A DNA stretch of 64,000 nucleotides, taken from contig NC_133770.1 in NCBI RefSeq assembly GCF_003597395.2, positions 95,666,794 to 95,730,793 on the forward strand, given 5' to 3'. How positions within the stretch are numbered: position 1 is the first letter of the stretch; the number at the start of each line of letters is the position of its first letter. Both the position numbers and the translations under genes were made by a program. The stretch is from Chelonoidis abingdonii (taxonomy: Eukaryota; Chordata; Testudines; Testudinidae). Below are positions 11,576 to 24,309 of this stretch, piece by piece. The notes beneath the pieces were generated by a model. The model searched no databases, had not been told where the DNA came from, and saw nothing but the letters and a program-made list of their open reading frames with translations.

Positions 11576-13060
11576 TAATTAGACTGAATCAGTGAGGAGA
11601 TGTGAACAACTCTCATTTTGCTCACTGGGTTAACTCGTAAACCCATCTCTCACTCACCATGTCTCTTTCTATCCTCCAGCAGGGTAGACTCATTTGTCTT
11701 AATTGCTTTGAAAGCTCACCAACTCTGCTTACCCTGGTGCAGTGAATCATCTGGATCATCTGACTGGTGACCTGCTGCATGTTTTGTCAAACACAGGGCT
11801 ATTATCACCTGTTCTAAGAATGAGGGAAACAGTGGCATCTCCAACTGGTAAATGTTGGCTTTTTAATGACAACCACTGTATTTGATCAAGACAACATAAG
11901 AGATGTAAATTTCAGATGACAAACACGGACACTAGTATAAGGACAAAAAGAAAATCTTGCTTTGTTTAAAAGAAAAAGCCATCTGAATGATTTTCACTCC
12001 CTCTCTTCAACCACAGTGCTATTTAGATTACAATTACTTAAAGTGAGCCAATAATAATTTGAGTTCCTCTGCTACGCTAAGACAGGCTATAAAAATCTCA
12101 TTGTCAGCTACATCATTCATCATGATAACCTCATTTCAACTGAAACAAAATCTCAGATGTCACCCCCACCCACTCTTTTTATTTTTATTCGCCTATAATA
12201 AGGTCTATAGTCTAGGGAGCTTCAGGCTGAACCATGCATTGTGATTTACAAAATGAAAATCTAGAATTATATGCTCACTGACATTTACATCGGCAGCAAT
12301 TCATGCAGCAAAAAGCCATATGCCATGCACCTCTGATTTAACCAAATTATGGAAACATACATCAGAAAGAAGAAATACAAATCTGAAGATGAGAGGGGTT
12401 CCCATGATTGGATTTTTATCAGCACTTTAAACAGAGAATGACAGTGGCAATATCACAACAGGTTTTGTTCGGATGACAGGTTTAGTTATATCATTTCACT
12501 GACTGACTGATACAGCCTGCATGAAAGTAACAGAATTTCTTCCAATGCCAAACATTTTTATAGCGAGTACAAAAAGCACCACTAGTAGTTCACAGTACAA
12601 TCACCCTATTGAAAGCGAAGGGTATTTAGTGACCTTATTTGCACCCACAGTGATGAAAATGAAGAGTGCTTTGAAAACATGAAGAGCCAACAGTTTTTTT
12701 AATTGCCATCTACAGGGTGTTAAAGCAGACCTGTATGAGATCTACAGTAACAAATGGCCTTAATTAGGGAATGAAAGAGCAGAATCCATTCAGTCAGGGG
12801 AATCCAGGCTTTTAGAAAAGGAGACCCATCATCAGTTTGCAAATATTCAACAAGACACTTGGGTTCAGTCTGAGCTGTGTTGCATGATAGAGAGAAGGGG
12901 GAAGCTAAAGCTAGACACTGTAATTCTTATTAGAAAATGAATAATAAACCACCATAGTAAAATAAAATCAGAAACCTAAGCAGCAGGATAAAATTAACCT
13001 AAGATACTGAATATTAGGAGCAAAGATTTTATTTTATTTACCTAGATGCTTTGATTGTAA
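11576..13060. other. Intronic sequence, no feature recognised
   Basis: AT-rich sequence without a recognisable transposon or exon. The only open frame of note (12059-12244) has no domain. Confidence 0.5.
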
Positions 13061-13139
13061 TGAACATTTTGTCGACCCACACCCTTTTGTTCCCTGCCCT
13101 AGGCAATCTCTCTTTTTCTAGGCATCACCCAAGCTGGCA

Positions 13140-13740
13140 TTCATCCACCTCAGAGGGCAGAGGTGATGCCTCAGGGATGTGGGGAAAGCAGGGTTAAGTG
13201 CCACCACAGCAGCTGTCTGGGCAGGAAGAAGAAGGGGCGGGGCCAGAGCTGGAGCAGAAGGGGCTGGACCAGAGCCTCTTCTGGCCACGCTGGGATGTGG
13301 CCTGATGCAGCGCAGCAGCTACCTGGGAGAGCGCTTGGTTGCACCAGTGGCGGACCTTGCCTCCTCCCTCGCATGCTTGGAGTCAGCCCCTGTCACCAGA
13401 AGCTGAGCCCGGGCAGGAAGTGGGTGGCCACTGCCGCCCCTCCCCAGCCAGGCTCTTGCCAAGACAACTGCTATGCTGCATGGAGGAGAGGACAGGAGTG
13501 ACTCTGTCGCAAACCCCACTCAGGCCGGGCTGCCAGGGAGGGCATCCAAATGTGTTAAGGGGAGCTAGCACAGCAGGAGGACAGAGCACCGTCCCCAACA
13601 GGTAACATAGGATGGGGAGAGGGCAGGAAGAGCTGGGAGGGGGGCCGGGTTGAGGGCAGGGAGGAGACATGTCGGGAGGTCACAGGTCCTTCCCTTTAGC
13701 TGGTTTCCCCCTCCCCTAGTATGGGGAGGCACCAGTTGTC
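13140..13740. repeat. GC-rich block, repeat or CpG-rich element
   Basis: A sharp rise in G+C and CpG compared with the flanks, including a GC-box-like ggggcggggcc at 13234-13244. 'aggcatcaccc' near 13122 and 'ggtgatgcct' near 13162 form an inverted pair. Six overlapping open frames on both strands are a by-product of the GC richness. It may be a GC-rich turtle repeat like 35690-36060 and 47694-48016, or an intronic CpG-rich regulatory element. Sequence alone does not decide. Confidence 0.45.
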
Positions 13741-13744
13741 TATG

Positions 13745-13860
13745 TCTGAGGGCCTGTTTACACTTCAGCACTATACTGGTGCAGCTGTGCTGCTGTAGTG
13801 CTTGGTGAAGACGCTATCTACTCTGACAGGAGAGCGTAGGTAATCCATCTCCACACCCTG
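13745..13860. mobile_element. 5' end of a truncated MITE
   Basis: Starts 'ctgagggcctgtttacact' and runs through 'tggtgcagctgtgctgctgtagtgctt' to 'gagcgtaggtaatccatctcc'. I recognise this as one arm of a common turtle/crocodilian DNA repeat whose ends read 'tctacactg'. The second arm is missing. Confidence 0.6.
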
Positions 13861-14059
13861 AGTGATGTAGGTAATACCAACATACGTTTGTAGTGCAGAC
13901 CAGTGCTCAGTCTTCTCTTCATGTAAAATCACCTTTTCAGTGGAACACAATTTTTGATTTTTAAAAAACAACAATAATATGATGCCTACCCAAGTATTAC
14001 CTTGTTGTGTTCTCTGCACTTCCTGTTCGCCATGAAAGGTGAACTGGAAAGCAAAATAA

Positions 14060-14135
14060 AAGGTGAAAAACTGGCCCCATTGAAGTCAGAAGCAAAACTG
14101 GCATTGATTTCAATGGGGCAGGATTACACTCTTAA
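14060..14135. repeat. Old palindromic amniote-type repeat
   Basis: 'ggccccattgaagtcag' is followed by 'gatttcaatggggcagg', two inverted arms of about 16 bp around a short centre. It is the same kind of element as 57640-57700. Confidence 0.55.
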
Positions 14136-14683
14136 AATGTTTTCCCCATAACAATTCCTTCCTGATAAAGATCTATGTGATTATTTCACTGTATCCTCTC
14201 CCATCTTGCTACAATAGAAATATAAAGCCCTCCCTTCCCAAGTGAGGACTTTGGCAAAGTCTTTGGATTACATAAAATAAGAGGCCACACAAATCTGTAA
14301 CCTGAGCTTTATTCTTAGCTCCTTATCCTGATAAAATGATTCATGTGGCTGTACCTTACAACTGCATGGAGCTCCCATGAATTCAATGGAACTCCATGCA
14401 GAGGTCACATAACGTTCTGCCTCCAGGAATAATTTTACAGGATTACTGCATTAATCAGCATCCCACTTACTGCACAGCTCCAGTTGTAACCTGATGTGAC
14501 ATCACTATTTTAGGAAGGTCTTCCAAAGATTACAGAGCCATCTGGCAAAAAGAAGGAAGTGAGGACATGATATTTTCAGTGTAAAAGCTAGAAGTTGTTT
14601 TTTTTTTAAAAGTTATGAGCTTACCTTTGTATATCATAGAGGGCAGAAAAGAGCCAGCAGTTTTTTTTCTTATTGCTTCAAAG

Positions 14684-15435
14684 TACGGCTGTCAAGCGAT
14701 TAAAAAAATTAATCGCGATTAATCGCACTGTTAAACAATAACACAATACTATTTATTTAAATATTTTGGATATTTTCTACATTTTGAAATATAACAACTT
14801 AAATTACAACACAGAGTACAAAGTGTACAGTACTCACTTTATATTTATTTTTATTAAAAGTATTTGCACTGTAAAAAGCCCCCCAAAAATAGTATTTTCA
14901 ATTAACTTAAGTACTGTAGTGCAATCTCTTTATCATGAAAGTTGAACTTACAAATGTAGAATTATGTACAAAAAAACCTGCATTTAAAAATAAAACATTG
15001 TAATATTTTAGAGCCTGCAAGTCTACACAGTCCTACTTCTTGTTCAGCCAATTGCTCAGACAAACAAGTTTGTTTACATATGCAGGTGATAATCCTGCCC
15101 ACTTCTTGTTTTACAATGTCACCTGAAAATGATAACAGGCATTCTCATGGCACTGTTGTAGCCGGTGTTGCAAGATATTTACATGCCAGATACGCTGAAT
15201 ATTCATATGTCCCTTTATGCTTCAATCACCATTCCAGGAGACATGATTTCAATTACAATACAGAATTAAATATATATGAAAATGTAGAAGAACATCCAAA
15301 ATATTTAATAAATTTCAATTGGCATTCTATTGTTTAACAGTGCGATTAAAACTGTGATTAATTGCAATTAATGTTTTTAATTGCAATTAATTTTTTTGAA
15401 TCATGTGAGTTAACTGTGATTAATCGACAGTCCTA
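14684..15435. mobile_element. 752-bp hAT-type element with perfect 8-bp TSD
   Basis: Ends tacggctgtc and gacagtccta form an imperfect TIR. The flanks are identical 8-bp repeats, cttcaaag, at 14676-14683 and 15436-15443. The subterminal 50-100 bp on both sides are packed with attaatcg/attaattg motifs in both orientations, possibly transposase-binding repeats. The interior is AT-rich. An 85-codon frame at 15080-15337 has no transposase motif that I recognise, though it could be decayed coding sequence from an autonomous parent. Confidence 0.88.
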
Positions 15436-15443
15436 CTTCAAAG

Positions 15444-18400
15444 TTCAATTTGAATGCTTATAATCTCATAAAACCCAACTCAATTAACTTTTTTAAAAAC
15501 AGTAATGCATTCTTTACAACATTAGTTGAGGCTGGGGTTTTTAAAGGGGCCTAAAGGAGTTAGGTTGAAGAGGATGAAAAATGTTATCTATGTGACAAGT
15601 GCCTTTTATCTGAACAACCCCACATTTTCAGGTAAGAATGTTGAAATTTTAATCTGATTTTTGCATTCTGACCCATCTGTAGAAACAAGACTGCATCTTC
15701 TGTACTAAACTCCTGGTGCCTTTTGCAGTAATTGTCTTGGTCTGGCAATCTAGTGGGATACTGATGTAGATCAGAAAGATATAGATAAACATAGATGAAG
15801 TTATATACCAAGCTATTTTAAAATGAATAGCTAGTGAAGGATACATTTGCTAAATAGATACATTTCCACTGCATTAAAAGAGCAGATTGAATAGAATATT
15901 GACCAGATACGACAAGAAATTTCTTAAATGAATAGATTTACAGTGTAACATACTGAAGTGCATAGTTTAAAACAACAAAGCTAATGGAATAGACCTGATA
16001 ACTTCACTGCACCCAATTATAGTCTAACAGGTTTCTACTATTCTTAAATAGTAGTTTTCAATTAAAAAACTTATGCTTTCTATATACATCATACAGTAGA
16101 CTTGTAAAATGAGTTATAACTGCCAAAAAAAAGTTTAGCTAACTTCATGCACTGCACAATTAATAACAATATATTCATAGCAATTATCTGTTTCCAGTAA
16201 AAATTATTAGAGTGCTAATAGCTGCAGATGCGTTAATTTAATTTGCAGTAATCTGCTAGAGACCGAGGTATACAACATTTATTCTACAGGAGAATTATCC
16301 ATTTTGCAGTCTCTCTGACCAATATAAACAAAGCATTACCAAATGCAATTCTAATCAGGCTAACAGAAGGATATAATCATTCAGCTATCCCAACATTTTC
16401 TCTAGTTAAATGCAAACTTTCATTTCTAAAGTCAACCCAGAAAAAATTACATTCACGGCTTCACAAATGTTGAGATGACCATAAGAAAACAATAAACACT
16501 TTTGTGAACATCTGTGAAGAGCTACTTAGCACACCGCTACTAAGAAGAGAAGCATGTTCTGCACACAGGATTTTACTTTTCACTTTTATTTTTCCATTAC
16601 CTCTTTTTTTTTCCCTTTCAGGTGGCAATACAGGTCTTTTAATGTTCCCTTTCTCCTTTACCTGTCTCCCCAACCCTCATCACGGTACCTCTTTCTGGCC
16701 ATCCATTAAGTGACTAGTTTCCTTCAGCAAAGGATACAAGCAGTTACTGTGATTCAGAGGCTTTGAGGGTCCTGCTAGATAGATGAACTGTACTACCTTC
16801 TTGCCAAAAGATGTATTAAGGCAGGTGACTGAGTGCTTGCTATAGTGGCCCCAGACTGATGACTTCACTCTCCCTGGATATCCCCCAGAGTCCCTACTTT
16901 CAAACAGCATTTGAAAATACTCTTTTCCCAGGTGTTCTCTATTCATCACAAGTAGTGCTGGACCAAAGAAAAAACTTGCCTCCCTCAGTACACTGCTTAC
17001 ATAAGTATTCACTTTTAAATCCTGCTCTTGAGTAATTATACATTCTAACTATACCTACAACATGAAGTCACTAGAGAATCTGAGAAAGAAGCAACGCAGT
17101 CCTTTCAAATCCTCACCAAGCAGAGAAATAATATTTTTCATTGTTTACATTATGCTCATTGTCTTTTCTGTTATCTTGTCATAGAACAAGGGGAAATGAT
17201 CAGAGTGTTGGAGTATGTCAGCAATAAATGTCATTTGTGGTCATTAAATGCCTCAGTGTTTGCTCTGGTATTTAATTACAGGATTCACAAAAGGTATTTA
17301 TTGCTTTAATCTGCTGCCAGTGTGAATGTTACCTATTAAATTTACTATTGCCCAACACAGAGCACTGTTTGTTATATGTATGCCTGCAATATGTCTCATA
17401 TGATTTATGCATGTTCTTAATATAATCTCATAAATTGTCAATTTATGCTCCATTCCTGCACTGGGATCTAGTACCATAGACTGCCATTGCCAACGAGACA
17501 TCCCAATAAAGTACCAGAACTCTTCATGGATACACAGGTCTAGGGCCTTATTGTGGTTTGTCTGGTACAGTAACTTGAAATAACAGTTTTAATTGAACTT
17601 TGCAAAGTTTATAGCACAAAGCATTATTTGGCAATAAAAATATATCTTCAGTATCTGAGAAGGATGACCTCAAATGACTACATAGTAAAATGTATTGATT
17701 ATATTTCTGCAATGAGGGAAAATCTTGAGAAGAAGACATCTTAACTCTTTAGTTTAAAAAAAAAAAAAAAGTTATAGGTTTATTAGATTTCCTCCTCCAG
17801 CAGTTGCTTCAATCAAAGCAGGAGATGTGAGGACTTTAAAAGCTTTGGACTTTGGTGGTCCATGGCTTTATCTTGGAAAGGTCATTTTGTCAGCCTTCTT
17901 GAAATGATACAGTCTACATCTTCATTACCACTAGAAAATCTTAATTGTGAATAGACTACAACAAATTTACTCCTTAGAGCTGTACTGTGAATTTTCTTGA
18001 CTACCTAGGTGCTGTTCTTTCTGCAAGAAGAGACTTTTTATATATTGATTGAGAACCATTTGAGGTCAACAGTAAGTCCAGGAAGACTCAGGATTTACAA
18101 TTCCAATTGAACATGAACCTGCCAAGACGCCTTAAGTAGGGCAGTCTGATCGATGAATGTTCATGCAAGACAACCAGACAGGTCCCTCTGAAATGCCGAA
18201 CTGCCTGAGTTTGAGTCCCTGCAAATGATTACAGCAGCTTAATACTTTGAGAAAGTGTTTATATTTAAGAATAAAAATAGTTGATTTATAACCAGGATTC
18301 TTGTCCTGAGGGAGAAAAGTTCACAAGGTATGGTTTTATTGGGGATGACAGAGATTTGAACAGGAGATTTTGCCATGCTAATCACAGTCGGTTCTGGAGC

Positions 18401-21400
18401 CACTGACTTACATTTAGGCTCACCGCTCTCAAAAGTCTCTAGAATCTCATACTCAACTTGGATTGTTTTTACTGTGTGTGTGGAGGAGGGCTGGCCTCAG
18501 GGAGTTGCTCACAAGAAAATTTCGTGGAGGGTGCATATGACAGACATGGGGGAGATCCATGAGATGCATATGCACTAACCTACTCTGCTGTTAAATTCAC
18601 CAGCTCACATGGCCAACTGCTCCTTCAGATGGCCAGTGAAAGCAGGTGGTTTACAAAAACCAGGATGGTGTGACCCTGTTTACAACTCACTGCTGGGGTG
18701 CCTCCTTGTGGCTCATCTGGAGATTAGCTCTCAAATGGTTTGACACCCCCTTCTTTGGTTGCTTGCCCAATAGTGTGTGTGTATCTTTTTCTCTCTCTGG
18801 ACTCCAGTTACTAGCTTTTGCAGTGAAGACAGTCTTTGATGAGATGGGCAACAAAGGGCCAATCAGCACAAGTTGTTGCGGTGTGGTAGGTTTATGTGAT
18901 CACCAAATATCTTTTATATAGGGCACCAAACAGTCATCTCCCATTTAGTCCCTATTGAGCTAGATTTAAACCTGTACCCTATTGATGAAAGGTTCTGTAT
19001 TCCATTACCAATCCCCTGGACTAACTCAGAGCTCCCTAGTTCACTCACATTAATCTCAGACCTGTCAGTAAAACTGACACACAACCATCCCATGTACCAA
19101 TATACAAGATGAATGATTATGTACAGCTAGGAAATATTATATTTACAAAGGCACAAACGATGCTGCACTTTTACAAACAACAGCTGATGACATAGCATGC
19201 TAAAGGTTCTTTGATCACCTGTGCACTCCAAAAACAGACAGGTTTCAAGTAAAATGGAGTTGTTTCCATTTGTGGGTCTAACTACATCTTAATTTTTCTA
19301 CAGTACCTACCCAATATAAATAATGTAAGCCCTAAAGTATGTCATAAAGGCAAAATATAAGTTTAGCTGCCTGACTGAATTATTCTATACAGATTTCTAC
19401 TTCTATATTAAGACTCTGAAAAAAGGTTACAGTTATAATGTTAACATCCTTCTTCTTTAAGATATGAGGAACATTAGAGTCTCTTTCTAATGCATGTGAC
19501 TGTAATAGCCAGGGCTGACAAGAAGTTTAATGAGAGAGAGTTTAAAAGAAAAAGCATGAGATCTTACAGATCTCTTTGAAAACACACAATAGAATTCTTC
19601 AAACCGTATGCTGCTATTAAAAAAACTTTAAAAATCAATGAACAGTGACGGAATCTCCCCAGCATGGAGTGTAATGGCTGGATTTCACCACTGAAATAAA
19701 GTCTTTATCTATGGTTTATCAAAGGCTTAAGAATAGACTAAGGAACCAACGGGAAAGTAGTGGGGAGTTCCCAATGATTCGACTTCTAGCAATACACCTT
19801 TCTATAGTGTGAGAGATGCAGAAGAAGTCTCCAAATGTGCACACAAGCTAGGTTGTAAAACCTCTTAATACCTCTAGAATGTCCAATTTACTTTGATTAA
19901 TCAAAATTTAAATTAAAAGAGCTATTCCTTCTTCATTATGATTAAAGACTGCAGAGTAGCTCTCAAATAGAAATTTTAGGTTCCAAGAGCCTTACTCCAG
20001 TATACTGAGTTTCCAGCTGAGCTTTGGGGAAAAAGAATTCCACATCTCAAGTGATTAACAAAAGATATGAAAGTGGTACTTTCATACATTATCAGGACAA
20101 TAAAAAGGTTATTCAAACTAAAAACGGATCCTAAAGCTTATGATGATAGAAAGAGAGGAGAAGCAATTTGTCATGTATGACAACAAACTGCATCCTTTGG
20201 GGATTGCTCTGTGCTGTCTCCAAAGAGACACTCATCCGTAAAAGGAAGGGCTAAAAGATCCTATCCTTTTAAAAGTTTAAATAGTACATTACAACAGAGA
20301 GGCAACTGCCCTTGGTCTTCCAAAGAACCCCAGAACAATGTATAATACTAAAAAATAAATATATTAATTTTCATCCTCGACTGAATCTTTTTGGGGACTG
20401 TCTGTTGTCAGAAATGGGACTGCTAGTTGTATATTCTCAATTCAGTGTGAGAGCAATTATACACCAAATCCTTGTTGGGCTGGGATGATAATATAGCTTC
20501 AGTGATCAACATCCATTCATGCACTTGTTAAATATAGTCACTTATTATGACGACCTCTTAAAAAGCATTGGCATCTTTATACCTGCGAGTGAAATTTTCA
20601 AACTATCCAGTGAATTGTCTTGCCGACGCATTTTTGGGTAGTAAATACTTGGCCAGTCAACTACAGAAGTGTATTAAGAAAATCCCACACAAGAACATTG
20701 TGCTTTTTTATGGGCATTCCTTCCTCCTCTTGCCAGAGCATATGTCCTCATTGGCAGCTATCTGTATCTAAAAGATGGCCAGTCCACACTGTGTCCTGAA
20801 GATCCACCACTACTTCACCTAGGGAAGACTGTTTTTCCTCACTTGAGCAGCCAGCCCTCGTTCAGCTACATTTCAGTTTGGCATTAGGCATGAAGCATCC
20901 AAGTCTAATGCCAGCAAGACTCTGTGCATTGAACACTGGAGCTATTAGAGGCTCCAGTATTCATTCTCCATCAACTTCTCTGTTCCCAGCCTTGGGCAAG
21001 GGTATCAAGAGCCAGTCAAACGGGCCAGCAAGGATGAGGGTACCTGCTCGCAAGTCTGGCTGGAATATAGAATTCCAGACGTCAGTGTTCAAATCTCTTC
21101 TAATAAGTCTTAGCACTGCAAACTTTGTTATTTCAAACTGCAGCTGCTGACACGCACAACACTTAAAGGTGCAGCAGGTATCCACTCTTGAATATTTTAC
21201 CATTTCAGCACTCAGGACATCCAAATGAAATGAAAGGATACACAGAATTATCATTGTTGTACTCTCCCTGCATTATTTACAATCTTGAGGGCTGCAGCAC
21301 TTCAGAATGGTATTAACAATATAAAAAGGCAAAGTTTCCCCTCAAGCGAGGTTTATCGCATTTATCTTCAGAGTCTGCAGTGTAACACAACTGAAAAAGG

Positions 21401-21583
21401 TCAGAAAGGCTCCACAGACCCTCCCATCCACTGCTCTTTGATTTCTCAACATTGACATGCAAGGGATTTACACAGGAGTAACTCAAGAGAACTAATTGGG
21501 AGAGGAATGTATAAATCCCTTGTGCCTCAGTTAAGAGCACACATTCATGTCTTAGAACTCTGTCAATTAATTTCCCCTCTCTT
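15444..21583. other. Repeat-poor ELMO1 intron, downstream side
   Basis: About 6.1 kb with no clear young transposon, LINE or SINE. It contains a poly-A run at 17756-17770 and short chance open frames. It lies just 3' (in transcript terms) of the ELMO1 exon. The next ELMO1 exon, which should begin with the residues VMQVVKEQ, was looked for by eye and not found. Conserved non-coding elements are possible but cannot be shown without alignment. Confidence 0.6.
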
Positions 21584-21585
21584 GC
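21584..21585 (-). promoter_or_regulatory. ELMO1: GC splice donor of the ELMO1 exon
   Basis: On the minus strand the junction reads AACAAG|GCAAGAGAG. The exon's last codons (Asp-Phe-Asn-Lys) are followed in ELMO1 by Val, which must come from the next exon. No GT occurs at or next to the junction. AAG|GCAAG fits the consensus for GC-AG U2-type introns, where the rest of the donor is unusually strong. Confidence 0.85.
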
Positions 21586-21722
21586 CTTGTTGAAGTCTTC
21601 AGAGGTTGCCCTCATTTCCTTCCAAGTCTTATTCAACAGCTGGATGCAGATGCAGAAAAACTCCTCAAATGATCTGTCATGCGTGAAGAACATGGGGTGG
21701 AAATCATTGCAGGTCTCACTGG
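21586..21722 (-). CDS. ELMO1: ELMO1 internal coding exon
   Basis: ELMO1 (engulfment and cell motility 1) binds DOCK-family exchange factors. The ELMO-DOCK complex activates Rac at the membrane during phagocytosis of dead cells and cell migration. The exon is 137 bp: two bases (CC) complete a split codon, then come 45 full codons starting Ser-Glu-Thr-Cys-Asn-Asp and ending Glu-Asp-Phe-Asn-Lys. The motifs [26 protein letters not shown] and ATSEDFNK agree with vertebrate ELMO1. ELMO2, as I recall it, differs at several of these positions. The region lies at the end of the ELMO domain, just before the PH domain. The split codon fits Pro (c|CC) of the known protein. The acceptor is tttag at 21723-21727 behind a pyrimidine-rich tract; the donor is the non-canonical GC. 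The longer open frame (21313-21732) reads into intron on both sides, and its first methionine is intronic. The exon is intact and looks functional. Confidence 0.95.
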
Positions 21723-21760
21723 CTAAAGACATAAGAGAAGGGGAAAATAAAATTATTAAC
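21723..21760 (-). promoter_or_regulatory. ELMO1: Splice acceptor and pyrimidine tract of the ELMO1 exon
   Basis: On the minus strand the intron ends with a T/C-rich run (ttttattttccccttctc) followed by ttatgtctttag and then the exon. A branch-point-like gttaataat lies just upstream. This is a normal AG acceptor. Confidence 0.85.
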
Positions 21761-24299
21761 AGGCAGGACCCAAACTAGAAAAAAACACCCACATCTGGAA
21801 AATACAGTAATTCCCAGGAACTGTATTTCTAATCAGGATAGAGGTGTAAACACACCACATTGGAAAGTCAGCCCTGGTCTGCAATGTAAAAGTGAATGAA
21901 AGACAGTATAGAACCTCTTTGCAGGAGAGGGCAACTAGCTGCTTCTCTGGACAGTCTCTCAGCAAGTTGTTTGTGTGGAGCTTTACTGTGCAGGCTAGGA
22001 TGAAGAAAGGCATAGACAAAACTTCAACCCTAGTCATCAAAAGAAGAACCCACCCCACTGTTAGCAATATGTACACCAAAGCTATGCTGACTGAGAAGTC
22101 GACACTGAACTAAAGCAGTAGGATAGAAAACCAATGTCTGATCAAAGAACAAGCTCCGCTAGCAGTAGCCGATGAGTTCCCGTTTTCTATGGCAGTAGGC
22201 CAAAGAGGTATCAGAGAAAGTGATTTTCTGTGTTAAAATGTAGAGATGATTAATATGTTTCCATTTATTTTAGTTGTATAAACAGCTAAATGGAGCCCTG
22301 TTCCACACACTGACAAAGTTTTTTTTTTAAAGGAGCAACTGAATACAAACTTTCTCTGTGCAATTCTCTTCAACCCTAAAGTCAAGCATACGTTTTAAAA
22401 CATAAGAAAAAAAAGAGAGTTGAGAAGGCCTGTGAAACACAAAAAGGAAAAGATATTCTGCCCAAAGAGGTTGTTCTCTTCAGTGGGACTTACTGAGCTA
22501 TGGCCAGATTTTCAGAATCTGAGGGCAAAACGGAGGGCAGTGGAAACTGCTGGGAGTTGAGCACTTTTGAAAATCTGTCCACTGGTGGACAAATTACCCC
22601 AAAAGACATTTTACCACATACGCTGCTGCAATTGACACAGTTTCTCTCACCATGCTGCTGGCCAGTATCACAAAGACTATAGGGTAGTCTGAGCCCATCC
22701 TTGATATATCCATCCTTCATCTCAATTAACCTCAGCTTTCCTCCACATCAACAGCCTCCTAAACTTCCTCATTTGCAACTCACAGACTCTTACAGCAGCA
22801 ACCTCACCTACCATCAGGAACAAATCAGTGGTGGTTAGACAAGCAGCCTATGTGACATATTACTAGAACAGTAACATCGTGTACCCTTTGGGCAAACTGC
22901 TTCCCAACCTGGGTTCCCACACATGCCTCACTATCCTTAGTAACCTCTTCCTCCCAATTAAATTTGCCAGACTAGACATGAAAACTCTTTGGGGGGTATC
23001 CAGACAGAACTACCTGATTGACAGATGCCCAATGATGAGGAACACATGCCTCTTCTCCTGAGCCTGGCTCCTCTCCTGCTACAGCCCCTTAGGAGTGATG
23101 TCTCTTTTCAAAATCTTTCTATTCGGTATGTATAATTACCTTTGCCATGGCAGTTGCTGCTGCTACAGGAGCACATTGTGCACGGAATTACATAGTGCCT
23201 CAAAACAAAAGGGTCTCTGATCTTTCCTGAGGTACAACATTACAATTATGGAGGCAAAACTCTGATGCTTAATCGCACACATGAGGTTTAATTGTAATTG
23301 CAGATTAAAATCTGATCAATTTCTTGACTATAGAGCTTGGGTCAGAGTTAATTTAGGAGTTCAGGTCTCATTCTAATCAACTGAAATCCATTCATTTCCA
23401 AGGCTGTATAGTCAAGGGGGAATTGGTCAAGGCAGCAGCTCAATTTCTGAGTAAGGCCTCAATCCCTTAAAAATGTAAAATGCCAGCGGTCTGTTTTTGA
23501 GAGCACCTTGAGCTTCCCTTCATTTCAACTGGAGTCACGAGTGCCCAGCATTTTCAATTATCAGGCCTTCAGCCTGTAATAATGGCAGTGGCACAACAGA
23601 ACAGCTTCTCAGAGCGTGCTTGTCCTTAAGTCATAAAATATTATAACGCTGAAGCGAAATAAAATAATGTCAGGCAGAAGAATGCAGTCAGTGCCTTGGC
23701 TGCATAAATCGGACCACGAAACAAGGCAGTAACCAAGAGGTATGCTTGCCTCTCTTGACTCCTTCTCAGAGCCCAGGCTAATCACAGTTCCTTCTTGTTT
23801 AAAAATAAATACACCAATAAATCAAAATTAATGCAAAATGTATCAATTTGCAGAAACTTGATCATCAATTCCCAGGCATGCTCCTCAGAATAAGAAGTAC
23901 CAAGCTGTATTCTTATTTTGATTGTATTAAAAAAAAAATGGGGGGAGGCCTATGTTTTTCTAACTAGTCAACAGACTGTAACTTTCCTACATCTTTTCAA
24001 CCTAGAGAAAGAGTAGAAATAACTCCTCTCAATCCAAATGGGACAACTTAAATCAATCAGAAGATCAGTGCTAATATGTCTCAAACCAGGCTAATCCCAA
24101 CTAACCAGACTCAAAATTCAGAATTGCATTGTGCAGAGGTACCTCAAAATTTCCATAGACATCCATATGGTAGAAAAAATTCCATGCTGAACTTCAGTGA
24201 CACTTTTATTTGTCTAGAAAATGAATGTAAAACTGTCCGGTTTCATGGAAGAGCCTTGAATATTATTATTAATATTTGGTAGTGTCTGAAGGCTCCAAC
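21761..24299. other. Repeat-poor ELMO1 intron, upstream side
   Basis: No transposon with clear ends. Two decayed palindromic repeats are seen. One is at about 22500-22600 ('gccagattttcagaatctga' ... 'cttttgaaaatctgtcc') and one at about 23480-23580 ('gcaccttgagcttccc' ... 'cattttcaattatcaggcc'). The stretch 23590-23790 looks unique and could be a conserved non-coding element, but this is unproven. The preceding ELMO1 exon was not recognised. Confidence 0.5.
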
Positions 24300-24309
24300 C
24301 AAATCACAG

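Noticed and set aside
15080..15337. 85-codon frame as a host gene
   Set aside because: It lies wholly inside a hAT element with an 8-bp TSD and has no splice context; kept as part of the element.
21313..21732. The full 139-codon frame as a complete ELMO1-like protein
   Set aside because: Only 45 codons match ELMO1; the start methionine and the tail beyond Asn-Lys lie in intron on either side of splice signals.
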